From positions 310,001 to 374,000 of the forward strand of contig NZ_MLQQ01000001.1 of NCBI RefSeq assembly GCF_001865995.1: a stretch of 64,000 bases of DNA, read 5' to 3'. A model generated the notes under the pieces. It had not been told where the DNA came from. It did not search any database and saw only the letters and a list, made by a program, of their open reading frames with translations. Both the position numbers and the translations under genes were made by a program. This stretch comes from Anaerobacillus arseniciselenatis. GTDB taxonomy: Bacteria; Bacillota; Bacilli; Bacillales; Anaerobacillaceae. Positions 44,918 through 53,769 of this stretch are shown here, piece by piece (the stretch's first letter is position 1; each line of letters begins with the position of its first letter).

Positions 44918-47224
44918 TTAATACTGAATGGATAATGTATCGTTACCTTTCACTTCATATTTAGTGCCGTGAACGATAAGCGGAGTAGTTACATCTGCTT
45001 CATTCGTAATTTGAATAGTTTCATCGGTAACATTTATATTTAATAATGCACCTCTAAAGACGATTTTAAATGAAAATGACTTCCACTCTCCTGGAATAAA
45101 CGGATTTAAAATTAATTGGTTGTTTCTAACCTTTAAACCACCGAACCCTTGGACAACACTCATCCACGTTCCAGCCATACTTGTTGTGTGACAACCATCT
45201 TCTGTGTCGTTGTTATAATTATCTAAATCAAGACGCGCTGTACGTAAATACATTTCATACGCTTTGTCTTTATAACCTAGTTCACAAGCTAAAATCGAAT
45301 GTACACACGGTGATAATGATGATTCATGAACGGTCATTGGTTCATAAAAATCAAAGTTTTTCTTTTTTGTTTCCATATCAAATTCATCATTTAAAAAATA
45401 CATTCCTTGAAGTACATCTGCCTGTTTAATAAAGCATGAGCGTAAGATGCGATCCCATGACCAATTTTGATTTAACGGGAGATGCTTTTCATCTAAGTCT
45501 TTTACGTGTATTAACTCTTTATCAAGGAAACCGTCTTGCTGTAAAAATACTCCTAATTCTTCATCAAATGGGTAATACATCTTTTCTATAATCTCTACCC
45601 ATTTTGATGTTTCATCACCTTTGATGTTTAGCTTTTTCTGTAACGCTTCATAGCGGTTAGCATCTGTTTCTTTAAGATAATCCATCACAGAAAGCGTATA
45701 TTCTAACGTCCAAGCAGCAATACGATTCGTATACCAGTTGTTATTGACATTGTTTTCGTATTCATTTGGTCCTGTAACACCTAGCATCATATATTGGTCT
45801 TTTGCCGCTACGTAATTGACACGTTGTGCCCAGAAGCGAGAAATTCCGACTAAAACATCTAATCCATATTCACCTAAATACGACTTGTCGTCCGTATAGT
45901 TTACATAGTTATAAATCGCATAGGCGATCGCACCGTTTCGATGAATTTCTTCAAAAGTAATTTCCCATTCGTTATGAGATTCTTCGCCGTTCATCGTTAC
46001 CATCGGGTACAGGGCTGCACCATCAGAGAAACCAAGTTTTTCAGCATTTTCTATCGCCTTCTCTAAATGCTTATAGCGATACACAAGTAAATTTCTCGCG
46101 ATTTTGGGATCAGCTGTACTTAAATAAAACGGTAGGCAATAAGCTTCAGTATCCCAATACGTACTGCCACCATACTTTTCACCGGTAAAGCCTTTAGGAC
46201 CAATGTTTAAGCGATCATCTTCTCCTGTGTACGTTTGATTTAATTGGAAAATGTTAAAGCGAATCCCTTGTTGTGCGGCAACATCACCTTCAATCACGAT
46301 GTCACTTTCTTTCCACTTATCAGCCCACGCTTGGCGCTGTTCTTCCTCCATCTTTTCAAAGCCTTTATTTAAAGCAGCTTGTAAACTCTCCATTCCGACT
46401 TTAATTAACTGTGAAGCGTCATGATCTCTTGATGTAACATTTGAAGCATATTTATAAATAACCGTTTCTTTTCCTTGTTCAAGATTTTGTGCAAACGCAT
46501 GTCCAACGAATTTTTCTTTTTCAATTAGCTCAGGTGCAAACGACACTTTCGTTCCATTATGAACGAGTTCTGTTTTCTTTGTCGAACATAGCACAAACTC
46601 GGTCTTTTTCGTTTTAACAGTCACAGATCCATAATCGTTTGTTACTTCGGTAGCAACATGGTCCCAAAACTTTTCATCATAATTGGCATCTTGGTTTATT
46701 ACATCACCATCAAGATATGAAGTTACTTTTAACTCTCCGTTAAAGTTTAATGGTGTAACCGAGTAACGAATTGTACCTACTTCTTTATCAACAATGCTAA
46801 CAAATCTTTTCGTATTAATCTTTACTTCTTTTCCTTCTTTTAACGTTGCAATAAACGTTCGCTCTAAATAACCTTCTTTCATATTTAACTCACGAACAAA
46901 TTCTTTTACATTTACGTTATGCAGGTCTAAGTTTTCGCCATCAATTTCGATTTTCAAACCAATCCAGTTCGTTGAATTCAATACTTTCGCAAAATATTCT
47001 GGATAGCCATTCTTCCACCACCCAACACGAGTTTTGTCTGGGTAATAAACCCCTGCCATATAGCTTCCTTGAAGTGTTTTCCCTGTATAGTCTTCTTCAA
47101 AGTTTGCCCTTTGCCCCATGTGACCATTTCCGATACTAAATACACTTTCCGACACTTCGTGGTTTTCTGGATCGAAACCTTCTTCAATAATTGACCATTC
47201 ATCTAGCTTTAAATATTGTTTCAT
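44918..47224 (-). CDS. GH65 family alpha-glucoside phosphorylase (kojibiose/maltose type)
   Basis: About 768 residues. N-terminal beta-sandwich (SVFSIGNGHMGQRANFEEDY), (alpha/alpha)6 barrel with YWDTEAYCLPFYLS, and the general-acid region NEWEITFEEIHRNGAIAYA near residue 425; C-terminal beta-sheet. It phosphorolyses an alpha-linked glucobiose to beta-glucose-1-phosphate and glucose. Length is close to that of kojibiose phosphorylases, but linkage specificity cannot be read from sequence. Start at 47224 (a TTG at 47236 abuts the SD). Operon with pgmB, 62 bp upstream. Confidence 0.88.
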   Translation of the reverse strand: MKQYLKLDEWSIIEEGFDPENHEVSESVFSIGNGHMGQRANFEEDYTGKTLQGSYMAGVYYPDKTRVGWWKNGYPEYFAKVLNSTNWIGLKIEIDGENLDLHNVNVKEFVRELNMKEGYLERTFIATLKEGKEVKINTKRFVSIVDKEVGTIRYSVTPLNFNGELKVTSYLDGDVINQDANYDEKFWDHVATEVTNDYGSVTVKTKKTEFVLCSTKKTELVHNGTKVSFAPELIEKEKFVGHAFAQNLEQGKETVIYKYASNVTSRDHDASQLIKVGMESLQAALNKGFEKMEEEQRQAWADKWKESDIVIEGDVAAQQGIRFNIFQLNQTYTGEDDRLNIGPKGFTGEKYGGSTYWDTEAYCLPFYLSTADPKIARNLLVYRYKHLEKAIENAEKLGFSDGAALYPMVTMNGEESHNEWEITFEEIHRNGAIAYAIYNYVNYTDDKSYLGEYGLDVLVGISRFWAQRVNYVAAKDQYMMLGVTGPNEYENNVNNNWYTNRIAAWTLEYTLSVMDYLKETDANRYEALQKKLNIKGDETSKWVEIIEKMYYPFDEELGVFLQQDGFLDKELIHVKDLDEKHLPLNQNWSWDRILRSCFIKQADVLQGMYFLNDEFDMETKKKNFDFYEPMTVHESSLSPCVHSILACELGYKDKAYEMYLRTARLDLDNYNNDTEDGCHTTSMAGTWMSVVQGFGGLKVRNNQLILNPFIPGEWKSFSFKIVFRGALLNINVTDETIQITNEADVTTPLIVHGTKYEVKGNDTLSIQY

Positions 47225-47298
47225 AGTTTTTAACAACCCCTTCTATTAAACTATTAAAAGGCAACCGTTTGCACACTTTTTGTTAAAATAAAGGCTAG

Positions 47299-47946
47299 TT
47301 ATTTTTCTAACCTATCTAGCGTCATTTCTGCTAACGAACTAACAACATCATTTGCCTTATAAAGCGTTTCCTTAGAACCAACACCAACAACACGCATACC
47401 GGCACTCAATGCCGCCTCTACCCCAGACACTGCATCTTCAAAAACAACGCAAGCACTTGGTTCTACTTTTAAAGCTTCTGCTCCTAATAAGAAAACTTCG
47501 GGATCCGGTTTTGCTTTAGAAATATCTGTTCCATCAATAATAACATCAAACATTTCCATTAAACCTATTCGCTTTAGTATTGTTTTTGCATTTTTACTAG
47601 CTGAACCTAAGGCGATTTTCACACCTACTTTTTGAAGTTCTGTTAAAAATTGTGTTGTTCCTGCTAATATTTCTTTATCATCCATATGAGCAATGAGTTC
47701 AACGTACCACTCATTCTTCTTTTTAGCTAATTCTTCTTTACGGGCTTCATCTAATTGTACTCCACCGATTTCAAGTAAAATATTAAGTGAATCCATCCGA
47801 CTAACGCCTTTTAGCCTTTCGTTGTCCTCTTCACTAAAATCAAACCCTAACTCGTTAGCTAACCGCCTCCAAGCTAAATAATGATACTTCGCAGTGTCGA
47901 CAATCACACCATCTAAGTCAAAAATACAAGCTTTAACTGGTAACAA
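47299..47946 (-). CDS. pgmB: Beta-phosphoglucomutase
   Basis: A 215-residue HAD-superfamily mutase. Nucleophile and acid/base in FDLDGVIVD, GVSRMDSLN cap motif, GSASKNA, and KPDPEVFLLGAE are all standard. It converts the beta-glucose-1-phosphate made by the adjacent GH65 enzyme to glucose-6-phosphate. First gene of the two-gene operon. No sugar transporter is adjacent. Confidence 0.93.
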   Translation of the reverse strand: MLPVKACIFDLDGVIVDTAKYHYLAWRRLANELGFDFSEEDNERLKGVSRMDSLNILLEIGGVQLDEARKEELAKKKNEWYVELIAHMDDKEILAGTTQFLTELQKVGVKIALGSASKNAKTILKRIGLMEMFDVIIDGTDISKAKPDPEVFLLGAEALKVEPSACVVFEDAVSGVEAALSAGMRVVGVGSKETLYKANDVVSSLAEMTLDRLEK

Positions 47947-48198
47947 TATAATCCCCCTTTATAAAATATGTAATTTCCATCTACATTTTACTCCACAACG
48001 GTAAAAAAAGAAAGCGTTACATATGAGTTTTCTATTCTGTAACAATATTCCCTCGTATCTCTAAAATATTTACCATTTTACAATGTTGAGGGCCTCAGGG
48101 CTATCCATTTCTATTGAAGTTGTAAAAACAGGACTGATTTAAAAACACGTCTTTGCTTATTTTAAACCAGTCCAAAAAAACATTATTTATCACTTTTT
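47947..48198. other. Upstream region of pgmB, no gene
   Basis: AT-rich. AGAAAGCGTTACAT at about 48010-48023 resembles a catabolite-repression site but misses consensus by one base of spacing, so I do not call it. Nothing else is seen up to the MITE at 48199. Confidence 0.4.
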
Positions 48199-48269
48199 TG
48201 AATTTCATAACCATTCGCAAACTATATATTGCGTGATATGGCTCATTTTTGGTAATTATGAAATTCACT
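48199..48269. mobile_element. Family A MITE-like element, deleted copy 4
   Basis: 71 bp: TGAATTTCATAA joined to CCATTCGCAAACTATATATT and ending ATTATGAAATTCACT. Compared with copy 6 (53603-53717) about 45 bp are missing near one end. Its right end contains the TGA stop of the sigma-like fusion gene. Inverted with respect to copy 5 at the other end of that gene. Confidence 0.78.
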
Positions 48270-50274
48270 CACTTAAGTTTATTTTTATTTCTTCATCAAT
48301 TATTTTAGAAGTTGTATAACCGTGAATCATAAATTTATTTGGGAAATTTAGATCTTCTATTTCATCAATATTAAAATCTTCAAAATAAAACTCCATCCGT
48401 TGTTCAGTAGTAATATAGCGCATATTATAAAAGTCATATATGTTAGCACTTTTGAGGACTTCTTCATAATCACTAAAACGATTACCTTCACTATCGACAT
48501 AAATACCTTCAGAAGACATTCCCCACCGAGATATTCCATCCCAACTAAAACTATAATAGTCTGGATGTAAATCAAAATGGAAACTATCATAGCCGCGATT
48601 TTCGTCTTCTTCCTCTTTGAGAACGATCGCAAATGGGTTTTCTAGCTTAACGTCCGCAAAAGTAATTTTCGTATCGAGAAAATCAATTTCCATCGGTAAA
48701 CTTTCAATGTCAATTTCGACCTCTTCATTAACATTATGTTGAACGACAAGTCGCCCTAAAAACAATTGAAGCTCATTCGGTTGATCATAATAAATCGATT
48801 CAAAAGGAAACGTGCGTACCCACCGATTTGGGCTAACACTTTCGTAACGCCACCTGTCTAGAAAATAATCTGGTTGATACCTTTTTCCGTCGCCTTCAAT
48901 CTTAGTAAAATGTAAATCTTGATAGTGGTACTCATCTTCGGTGCCATTTAAAGGCTCAAGCTCATATACTAAATAAGTTCCGGTTGGTCTCACTTCTAAA
49001 ACATCGAAGTATACTTTATGATCTTCTACCTTAATGGTTTGATCTACATTTATCGTCTTTGCTTCATATTTTTTTATCGGTACTTCTAAAACCCATTCAC
49101 CTGAAATAAGTTCTCGATCTTGAAAGTGTCTTGCTTCACGATCCCATAAGTCTAACCCTTTGTTCATTTGTTCTAGCTGGTGAAATCGAATTGTGATCGT
49201 TTCTTGATCGTTTTTAATAGGTGGTAAAAATAGGCGACCTTCACTTATTTCATCTTCAGATAAATACCTTAGAAATGTTCGAGGCTGACTGTGAATGTCA
49301 CGGGCATTACCGTCCCATATATCTGTTTCAAGAACTTCAAACCTATCTGAATGAAATTCAGTGACGTAGTGGTACTTATCATCAATATCACTAACTTCAT
49401 AAAAAATGATCGTTTGCATATCATCTGCTGCAACTTGTGTGACGGTAATCTCAATATCTTGATCTATCGCAGTTACATAAACATTTTCTCCATACCCGAC
49501 TGTTTCCGCTGTCCAAACTTTCCACCTCATACCTAACTCGCCCACACCAATGGAACTTATTAAAATACCGACCAAAAAAATAAAACTAACTACCGATGTA
49601 AAAAAAAGTTGTTTCCGTTTCTTTCCCTTTATTTGTTTTTCCGTCAATGGTTTGTTTGGCTCTAAAAAATAGGGTGAAGGCATTAAATCGTTCCCTAATA
49701 GTTGTAATTCATTCATAACACCGATCAGTTTTTCTAATAGCTCTCTATACCATTCGTTCTGTGATAGTTTATCATTCACAAGCTTATATTGGTCAAAACT
49801 TAGTTTTCCTTCATGATAGTATAAGAGATTATGTATCGGAATTTTACTATTTTGTTCGGATGAGTTGATAACAAGCTGTTCGAATCCTCCAACTAAATGA
49901 TCTATCACAGAATCCTCCCGTAAATTTAAAAACTGGGCGACCTCGTCATTACGAAAGTTAAGGATATATTTTAAATAAACACAATATCTTTCTGTTGCTT
50001 TTAACTTAAATAGTTGTTTTAAACTATCATTTCCAACAATTAATTCGGCTGATTTTGTCTCTTGTGATAAACATTCCTTTATAAAAGTATTGATGAATCT
50101 TTCTTGAAATCGGCCATCGATGGTTTGAAACTCATCTTGCAATAATTTAATTGTTGTAAAAACAGCATTTTCAACCTTCTCTTCATTAACCAAAAAAACA
50201 TACCCTAGCTTGTACAAGAAAACTTTTTCTTGTTTAGCCCAATCAAAGATGAGTTCTTTACTATTATCAGCCAC
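48265..50274 (-). CDS. ECF sigma-like / anti-sigma-like fusion with membrane and extracellular domains
   Basis: About 669 residues. Residues 1-95 look like ECF sigma region 2 (ELIFDWAKQEKVFLYKLGYV), 100-150 like region 4 (LKATERYCVYLKYILNFRND then EVAQFLNLREDSVIDHL), and 165-215 like a ZAS-type anti-sigma segment lacking the His/Cys zinc ligands (LLYYHEGKLSFDQY). A membrane helix follows at about 222-246 (FFTSVVSFIFLVGILISSI), then an extracellular beta-rich region of over 400 residues; its start (ITVTQVAADDMQTIIFYEV) resembles DUF4179. GTG 50274 has AGGAG upstream; the longer ATG frame to 50304 is MITE sequence. Sigma and anti-sigma parts are inferred and degenerate. Confidence 0.6.
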   Translation of the reverse strand: MADNSKELIFDWAKQEKVFLYKLGYVFLVNEEKVENAVFTTIKLLQDEFQTIDGRFQERFINTFIKECLSQETKSAELIVGNDSLKQLFKLKATERYCVYLKYILNFRNDEVAQFLNLREDSVIDHLVGGFEQLVINSSEQNSKIPIHNLLYYHEGKLSFDQYKLVNDKLSQNEWYRELLEKLIGVMNELQLLGNDLMPSPYFLEPNKPLTEKQIKGKKRKQLFFTSVVSFIFLVGILISSIGVGELGMRWKVWTAETVGYGENVYVTAIDQDIEITVTQVAADDMQTIIFYEVSDIDDKYHYVTEFHSDRFEVLETDIWDGNARDIHSQPRTFLRYLSEDEISEGRLFLPPIKNDQETITIRFHQLEQMNKGLDLWDREARHFQDRELISGEWVLEVPIKKYEAKTINVDQTIKVEDHKVYFDVLEVRPTGTYLVYELEPLNGTEDEYHYQDLHFTKIEGDGKRYQPDYFLDRWRYESVSPNRWVRTFPFESIYYDQPNELQLFLGRLVVQHNVNEEVEIDIESLPMEIDFLDTKITFADVKLENPFAIVLKEEEDENRGYDSFHFDLHPDYYSFSWDGISRWGMSSEGIYVDSEGNRFSDYEEVLKSANIYDFYNMRYITTEQRMEFYFEDFNIDEIEDLNFPNKFMIHGYTTSKIIDEEIKINLSE

Positions 50275-50293
50275 TGCATACTCTCCTATCTGA

Positions 50294-50409
50294 GTGAATT
50301 TCATAAATACCTAAAAAGAGCCTTATCAAACTATAAGTAGTTGCGAACGACTTAACGCAACTACTTATAGTTACTTAATGGCGATAATATTGAATTATGA
50401 AATTCATTA
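50294..50409. mobile_element. Family A MITE-like element, copy 5
   Basis: 116 bp from GTGAATTTCATAAATACC to GAATTATGAAATTCATT, with the long inner dyad CTATAAGTAGTTGCG / CGCAACTACTTATAG. It lies 20 bp upstream of the sigma-like fusion gene. Confidence 0.82.
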
Positions 50410-50496
50410 AATAATATAAAATGTCGATTTTACAACATGAAAATTTAAAGAAAGGAAATAATATGGAATATCATAACATAAAAGAGGTGTTAAAAA

Positions 50497-50640
50497 TTGA
50501 AAGAAATCAAAAAAGAAAATATTAATGTAAACGAAAAACAGCGAACTGACGAAGAACCCGACGTCAAAATCAAATACGATGTTCATACCCCTGATGAACG
50601 CGACCCCCAACCAAAATCATACGACGAAATCGAATATTAG
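50497..50640 (+). CDS. Small hydrophilic protein, 47 residues, unknown
   Basis: TTG start at 50497 with AAAGAGGTG upstream. Sequence begins MKEIKKENINVNEKQRTDEE and ends with a Pro/Asp/Tyr-rich tail DPQPKSYDEIEY. Highly charged, probably disordered. Codon use is ordinary. No family recognised. It is followed directly by a family C repeat. Confidence 0.5.
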   Translation: MKEIKKENINVNEKQRTDEEPDVKIKYDVHTPDERDPQPKSYDEIEY

Positions 50641-50800
50641 TAGAAAAGCTCAAGCACCTTGGGAGCTTCGACAAGCGTTGGAGGGCAAGCAACGTTTTGC
50701 CTCCTCATTGATTTACATCATGTATAGGCAAAATCTTGATGGACCGAAACGCTCGAGAAGCTAGGTGCTTGAGCTGGACATAGAAAAGCTCAAGCACCTT
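50641..50800 (+). repeat. Family C repeat, full copy plus start of a second
   Basis: GAAAAGCTCAAGCACCTTGG opens the repeat at 50643 and AAAAGCTCAAGCACCTTGG appears again at 50781, so a second copy begins and is cut short. Inner text matches 4809-5020. Confidence 0.72.
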
Positions 50801-50974
50801 GGTTTACCTTGTTGATCATTGTCGATTCTAATAATCATTTGACGAACTCGTACTATAAATAGGGGTTTATGACTAGTTTTAGCGAAACTGTTTAATTTTC
50901 TTGGATTTTGTTGAATAATAATGAAAGAAATAAAAGCTTGTTTCACAGCAGTTTTAAGGAGTGACCGAAAGGCA

Positions 50975-51121
50975 ATGTTAAAATTAGTCATTGAAAAAAA
51001 ACGAATGCAAATGATTTATTTAGCTAACATCACAGGACTAACTTCAAAGAAAACGGTAAAGTGTAGTCAAGAGTTAGACGATCTACTTAATTTAGTACAA
51101 AACGTCAGTCAAGCACAATAA
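50975..51121 (+). CDS. Spo0E-like sporulation regulatory peptide
   Basis: A 48-residue helical peptide with the Spo0E-family signature GLTSKKTVKCSQELDDLLN. Members dephosphorylate Spo0A~P and delay sporulation. ATG 50975 lies about 13 bases after AAGGAG; a longer frame begins at 50921. Single gene. Confidence 0.78.
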   Translation: MLKLVIEKKRMQMIYLANITGLTSKKTVKCSQELDDLLNLVQNVSQAQ

Positions 51122-51201
51122 TTTGCTGTGAATTTAGGCGCTTTCTTCTTACAAACGTTCATAAAAATTGTGACAAATTCATCAAGTTTACTATTTTATT
51201 G

Positions 51202-51230
51202 TTGATAAATAATGATTAAAAGAATATAAT
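51202..51230 (+). promoter_or_regulatory. SigA-type promoter of the riboswitch transcript
   Basis: TTGATA (51202-51207), 17-nt spacer, TATAAT (51225-51230). Predicted start near 51237, at the 5' edge of the aptamer. Confidence 0.82.
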
Positions 51231-51243
51231 TTATCTAACATAA

Positions 51244-51340
51244 ATCGTACGAAAGGGCAAAACCATTGAAAAATGGTGACGCAAAGCTACAGGGGCTTCA
51301 TTGAATAAATTTAATATGCCAGCCAGTTTCCGAACACGAA
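51244..51340 (+). promoter_or_regulatory. Cyclic-di-GMP-I (GEMM) riboswitch aptamer
   Basis: Shows the GEMM-I landmarks in order: AAAGGGCAAA, hairpin ACCATT-GAAA-AATGGT with the GNRA tetraloop, the invariant GACGCAAAGC, then a second arm ending in the receptor-like TATGCCAGC. TCGT (51244) and ACGA (about 51336) can close P1. The expression platform is the hairpin at 51341-51377. Confidence 0.85.
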
Positions 51341-51377
51341 CCTCCGTCGATTTATGTATTTTTATTATCGAAGGAGG
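51341..51377 (+). promoter_or_regulatory. SD-sequestering hairpin (expression platform)
   Basis: CCTCCGTCGAT (from about 51341) pairs with ATCGAAGGAGG (51367-51377), burying the AAGGAGG ribosome binding site of the 55-residue ORF. This implies translational control. Confidence 0.7.
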
Positions 51378-51384
51378 AAACATA

Positions 51385-51552
51385 ATGATGCAACAATTTA
51401 ATGACATGCCCAATTTTGACCTAGGTTATGAATTAATGGTCAGGCAAATGGAAGGAAACACCTTAACTGAAAACGAAATGAAACTTTTACAACATGTAAC
51501 ATCAGTTGTCGACAGTCAAATTGAAGAACTACTACAAACCATCCAAATATAA
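51385..51552 (+). CDS. 55-residue protein under cyclic-di-GMP riboswitch control
   Basis: ATG 51385, seven bases after AAGGAGG (a second ATG at 51388). An acidic, mostly helical, cytosolic protein: MMQQFNDMPNFDLGYELMVR at the start, then EGNTLTENEMKLLQHVTSVV and a final EELLQTIQI. No signal peptide or membrane helix. I do not recognise a family. It is the only gene between the riboswitch and a terminator at 51590-51624, so it must be what the riboswitch controls. A small regulator of motility, adhesion or sporulation would fit c-di-GMP biology, but this is inference. Confidence 0.72.
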   Translation: MMQQFNDMPNFDLGYELMVRQMEGNTLTENEMKLLQHVTSVVDSQIEELLQTIQI

Positions 51553-51589
51553 AGAAAACTCGCCAATTGGCGAGACTATAATGAAGATT

Positions 51590-51624
51590 GAGACCGACTT
51601 TTGCCGGTCTCCTTTTCTTTTTTT
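51590..51624 (+). terminator. Intrinsic terminator of the riboswitch transcript
   Basis: GAGACCG and CGGTCTC arms with a long T tract (TTTTCTTTTTTT). A perfect 16-bp palindrome CTCGCCAATTGGCGAG lies just before it at 51560-51575. Confidence 0.88.
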
Positions 51625-51706
51625 GCGAGAAACCATTGCAAGAGCATGTCGCTATTAAGCGCACACAAGCGCTTCTTTAATTATTGTTAATCTACAATTA
51701 TTTTTC

Positions 51707-53479
51707 TTAATTATTTTGTAGCGTTTGAAGAGCTCTTAACACATTAATTTCACCATATCCATAGTAAGGGTCCAAACCTTCAGGCCCTATATCATTAGCG
51801 GTTGAACGAATGATGTCAGCTACTTCATCATTTGATAATTCTGGACGTATTGAACGAATTAGCCCCGCTAAACCAGCAACATGAGGAGCAGCCATTGATG
51901 TACCGGACATCATTACGTACGAGTTATCAAGAAATGTACTCGGGATATGTTCTCCTGGAGCAGTTACCTCTATATGGTTTCCAAAATTTGAAAAAATGGC
52001 TTTATGACGCTGATTGTCAACCGCTGAAACAGCAATGACTTCATCGTAGGCTGCTGGATACATCGGAGTTTCGACATTGTCATTACCAGCTGCAGCGATT
52101 AATACAACATCATTTTTATATGCATAGCGGATCGCATCATGCATAATCCTTGAGTTAAAAGTATCACCTAAGCTCATATTAATAACTTTTGCCCCATTGT
52201 CCGTCGCCCACCGAATTCCATTTGCAACTTCAAATGCCGTACCCTCTGCATCTTCATTTAACACTTTTACAGGTAAAATTGGGTTGAACCAAGAAACTCC
52301 AGCAATCCCAATATCATTATTTGTCATTGCAGCCGTAATACCAGCAACATGCGTCCCATGACCATGTTCATCATAAAACTCACCATCGTCTTTAAATGCG
52401 TTATACCCCTTTATGATGCGTTCTTTTAAATCTTCATGCTCTGGGTCTGCACCACTATCCAATATTGCTATCGGTATATCTTCTGAACCACTAGTAATGT
52501 CCCATCCAATTTCAGCAAAAATTTGCGTCAAATTCCATTGATAAGGTTCAAAAAACTCATCATTAGGAAACTCTCCGTCTCTTCTTACAAACGGTTCCTG
52601 TTGTTGCTTTGTGTAAAAGTAATTTGGTTCTACCGCCTCTATTTCTTCCAACAAGCTTAGTTCATATACTAATTGCTCTGTTGGTCTTGTCTCATCACAA
52701 ACAACATAGTAAGGTCCTCCATTTTTGACGAGAGCTAAAGGAGAATGCTTAATCCATTCATCACCATTAACCCCATCTACGAAGCTTAATACAACTTCAT
52801 GATCTACGTAATCTGGTTCTACCTGCTTTTCTTCATCTGATGAAACTACAATTTTCCAACCTAATTCAGGGACACTTTCAACTGCACCAGCTGGTCGAAT
52901 ACCATCTCCTTCAAAATCTACATCAACCTCATCCCCGCCAATAAATAAATTTCCGTTTGCATCTGCTACATGTGCTAAATCACGTACATATTTTTTGACA
53001 AACGATAAATCAATTTCACCTACAACTTCTTTTCCCTCGTCAATTGAACAACTCATTAGCATATACTCATTTCCTGATTTCGTGTACGGATCAGAGCTTT
53101 TAATTTCTTCAAAAGAATGGACGATTTTTTCCACATCAATTTCATCCATCTCCCCAGCGATAATTTCAACTTTCCCATTATCGACTAGGGCAAATGATTC
53201 AAAATGATGGTGTTCAATTAACTCTTCGTTGAAATTTTCTAATAGTTCTTCATTTGAAAGATCTTTTTTACTCCAACGAATTAATTGATTTTTCAGCTGA
53301 TCAATAAACATTGACGTTGTATATGAAAGATCTTCTGCCATGATTTTGTCGAATGCTTGCATTTGTATCGGTGACATTTCTGTTTGACCATAATACTCTT
53401 CTTGGCCATGGTCATTTACATACCAAATTGAGATTATACCTATCAATACTATGCTAAAAAGTGTTGCTAAACGACGCAT
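51707..53479 (-). CDS. Secreted/anchored subtilisin-family serine protease with N-terminal sensor-like domain
   Basis: A 590-residue protein. Signal or anchor segment at residues 1-20 (LATLFSIVLIGIISIWYV). Residues 30-215 look like a Cache-type extracellular domain (FESFALVDNGKVEIIAG, EIDLSFVKKYVRDLAHVADA), then an inhibitor-like segment (VVLSFVDGVNGDEW...EEIEAVEPNYFY) and an S8 catalytic domain: ILDSGAD (Asp, near 340), HGTHVAG (His, near 376), GTSMAAPHVAG (Ser, near 525). It should act outside the cell. The Cache-like call is by eye only. Monocistronic. Confidence 0.85.
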   Translation of the reverse strand: MRRLATLFSIVLIGIISIWYVNDHGQEEYYGQTEMSPIQMQAFDKIMAEDLSYTTSMFIDQLKNQLIRWSKKDLSNEELLENFNEELIEHHHFESFALVDNGKVEIIAGEMDEIDVEKIVHSFEEIKSSDPYTKSGNEYMLMSCSIDEGKEVVGEIDLSFVKKYVRDLAHVADANGNLFIGGDEVDVDFEGDGIRPAGAVESVPELGWKIVVSSDEEKQVEPDYVDHEVVLSFVDGVNGDEWIKHSPLALVKNGGPYYVVCDETRPTEQLVYELSLLEEIEAVEPNYFYTKQQQEPFVRRDGEFPNDEFFEPYQWNLTQIFAEIGWDITSGSEDIPIAILDSGADPEHEDLKERIIKGYNAFKDDGEFYDEHGHGTHVAGITAAMTNNDIGIAGVSWFNPILPVKVLNEDAEGTAFEVANGIRWATDNGAKVINMSLGDTFNSRIMHDAIRYAYKNDVVLIAAAGNDNVETPMYPAAYDEVIAVSAVDNQRHKAIFSNFGNHIEVTAPGEHIPSTFLDNSYVMMSGTSMAAPHVAGLAGLIRSIRPELSNDEVADIIRSTANDIGPEGLDPYYGYGEINVLRALQTLQNN

Positions 53480-53602
53480 ATGAGTACCCCCTAACGTTAA
53501 TCATACATATCGTTAGGATGCCACTTTTGTATTGTAAAATGTAAAATTGACGAATGTAAAATTATTGAAGTTGCCTCCGAAAGTATCTTTTTTATAAATC
53601 AA

Positions 53603-53717
53603 TGAATTTCATAATTCATTATTCTCGCCACTAAGATCAATATATAGTTGCGTCAAAACCATTCGCAAACTATATATTGCGTGATATGGCTCATTTTTGC
53701 TAATTATGAAATTCACT
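53603..53717. mobile_element. Family A MITE-like element, copy 6
   Basis: 115 bp from TGAATTTCATAATTC to TTATGAAATTCACT, with ATATATAGTTGCG and CGCAAACTATATAT arms. It lies between the protease start and the stop of the next gene. Confidence 0.82.
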
Positions 53718-53769
53718 CAAATAACAATTTTTTGATATTTATTTTCTATTTTAAATTTTACATTCTAAA

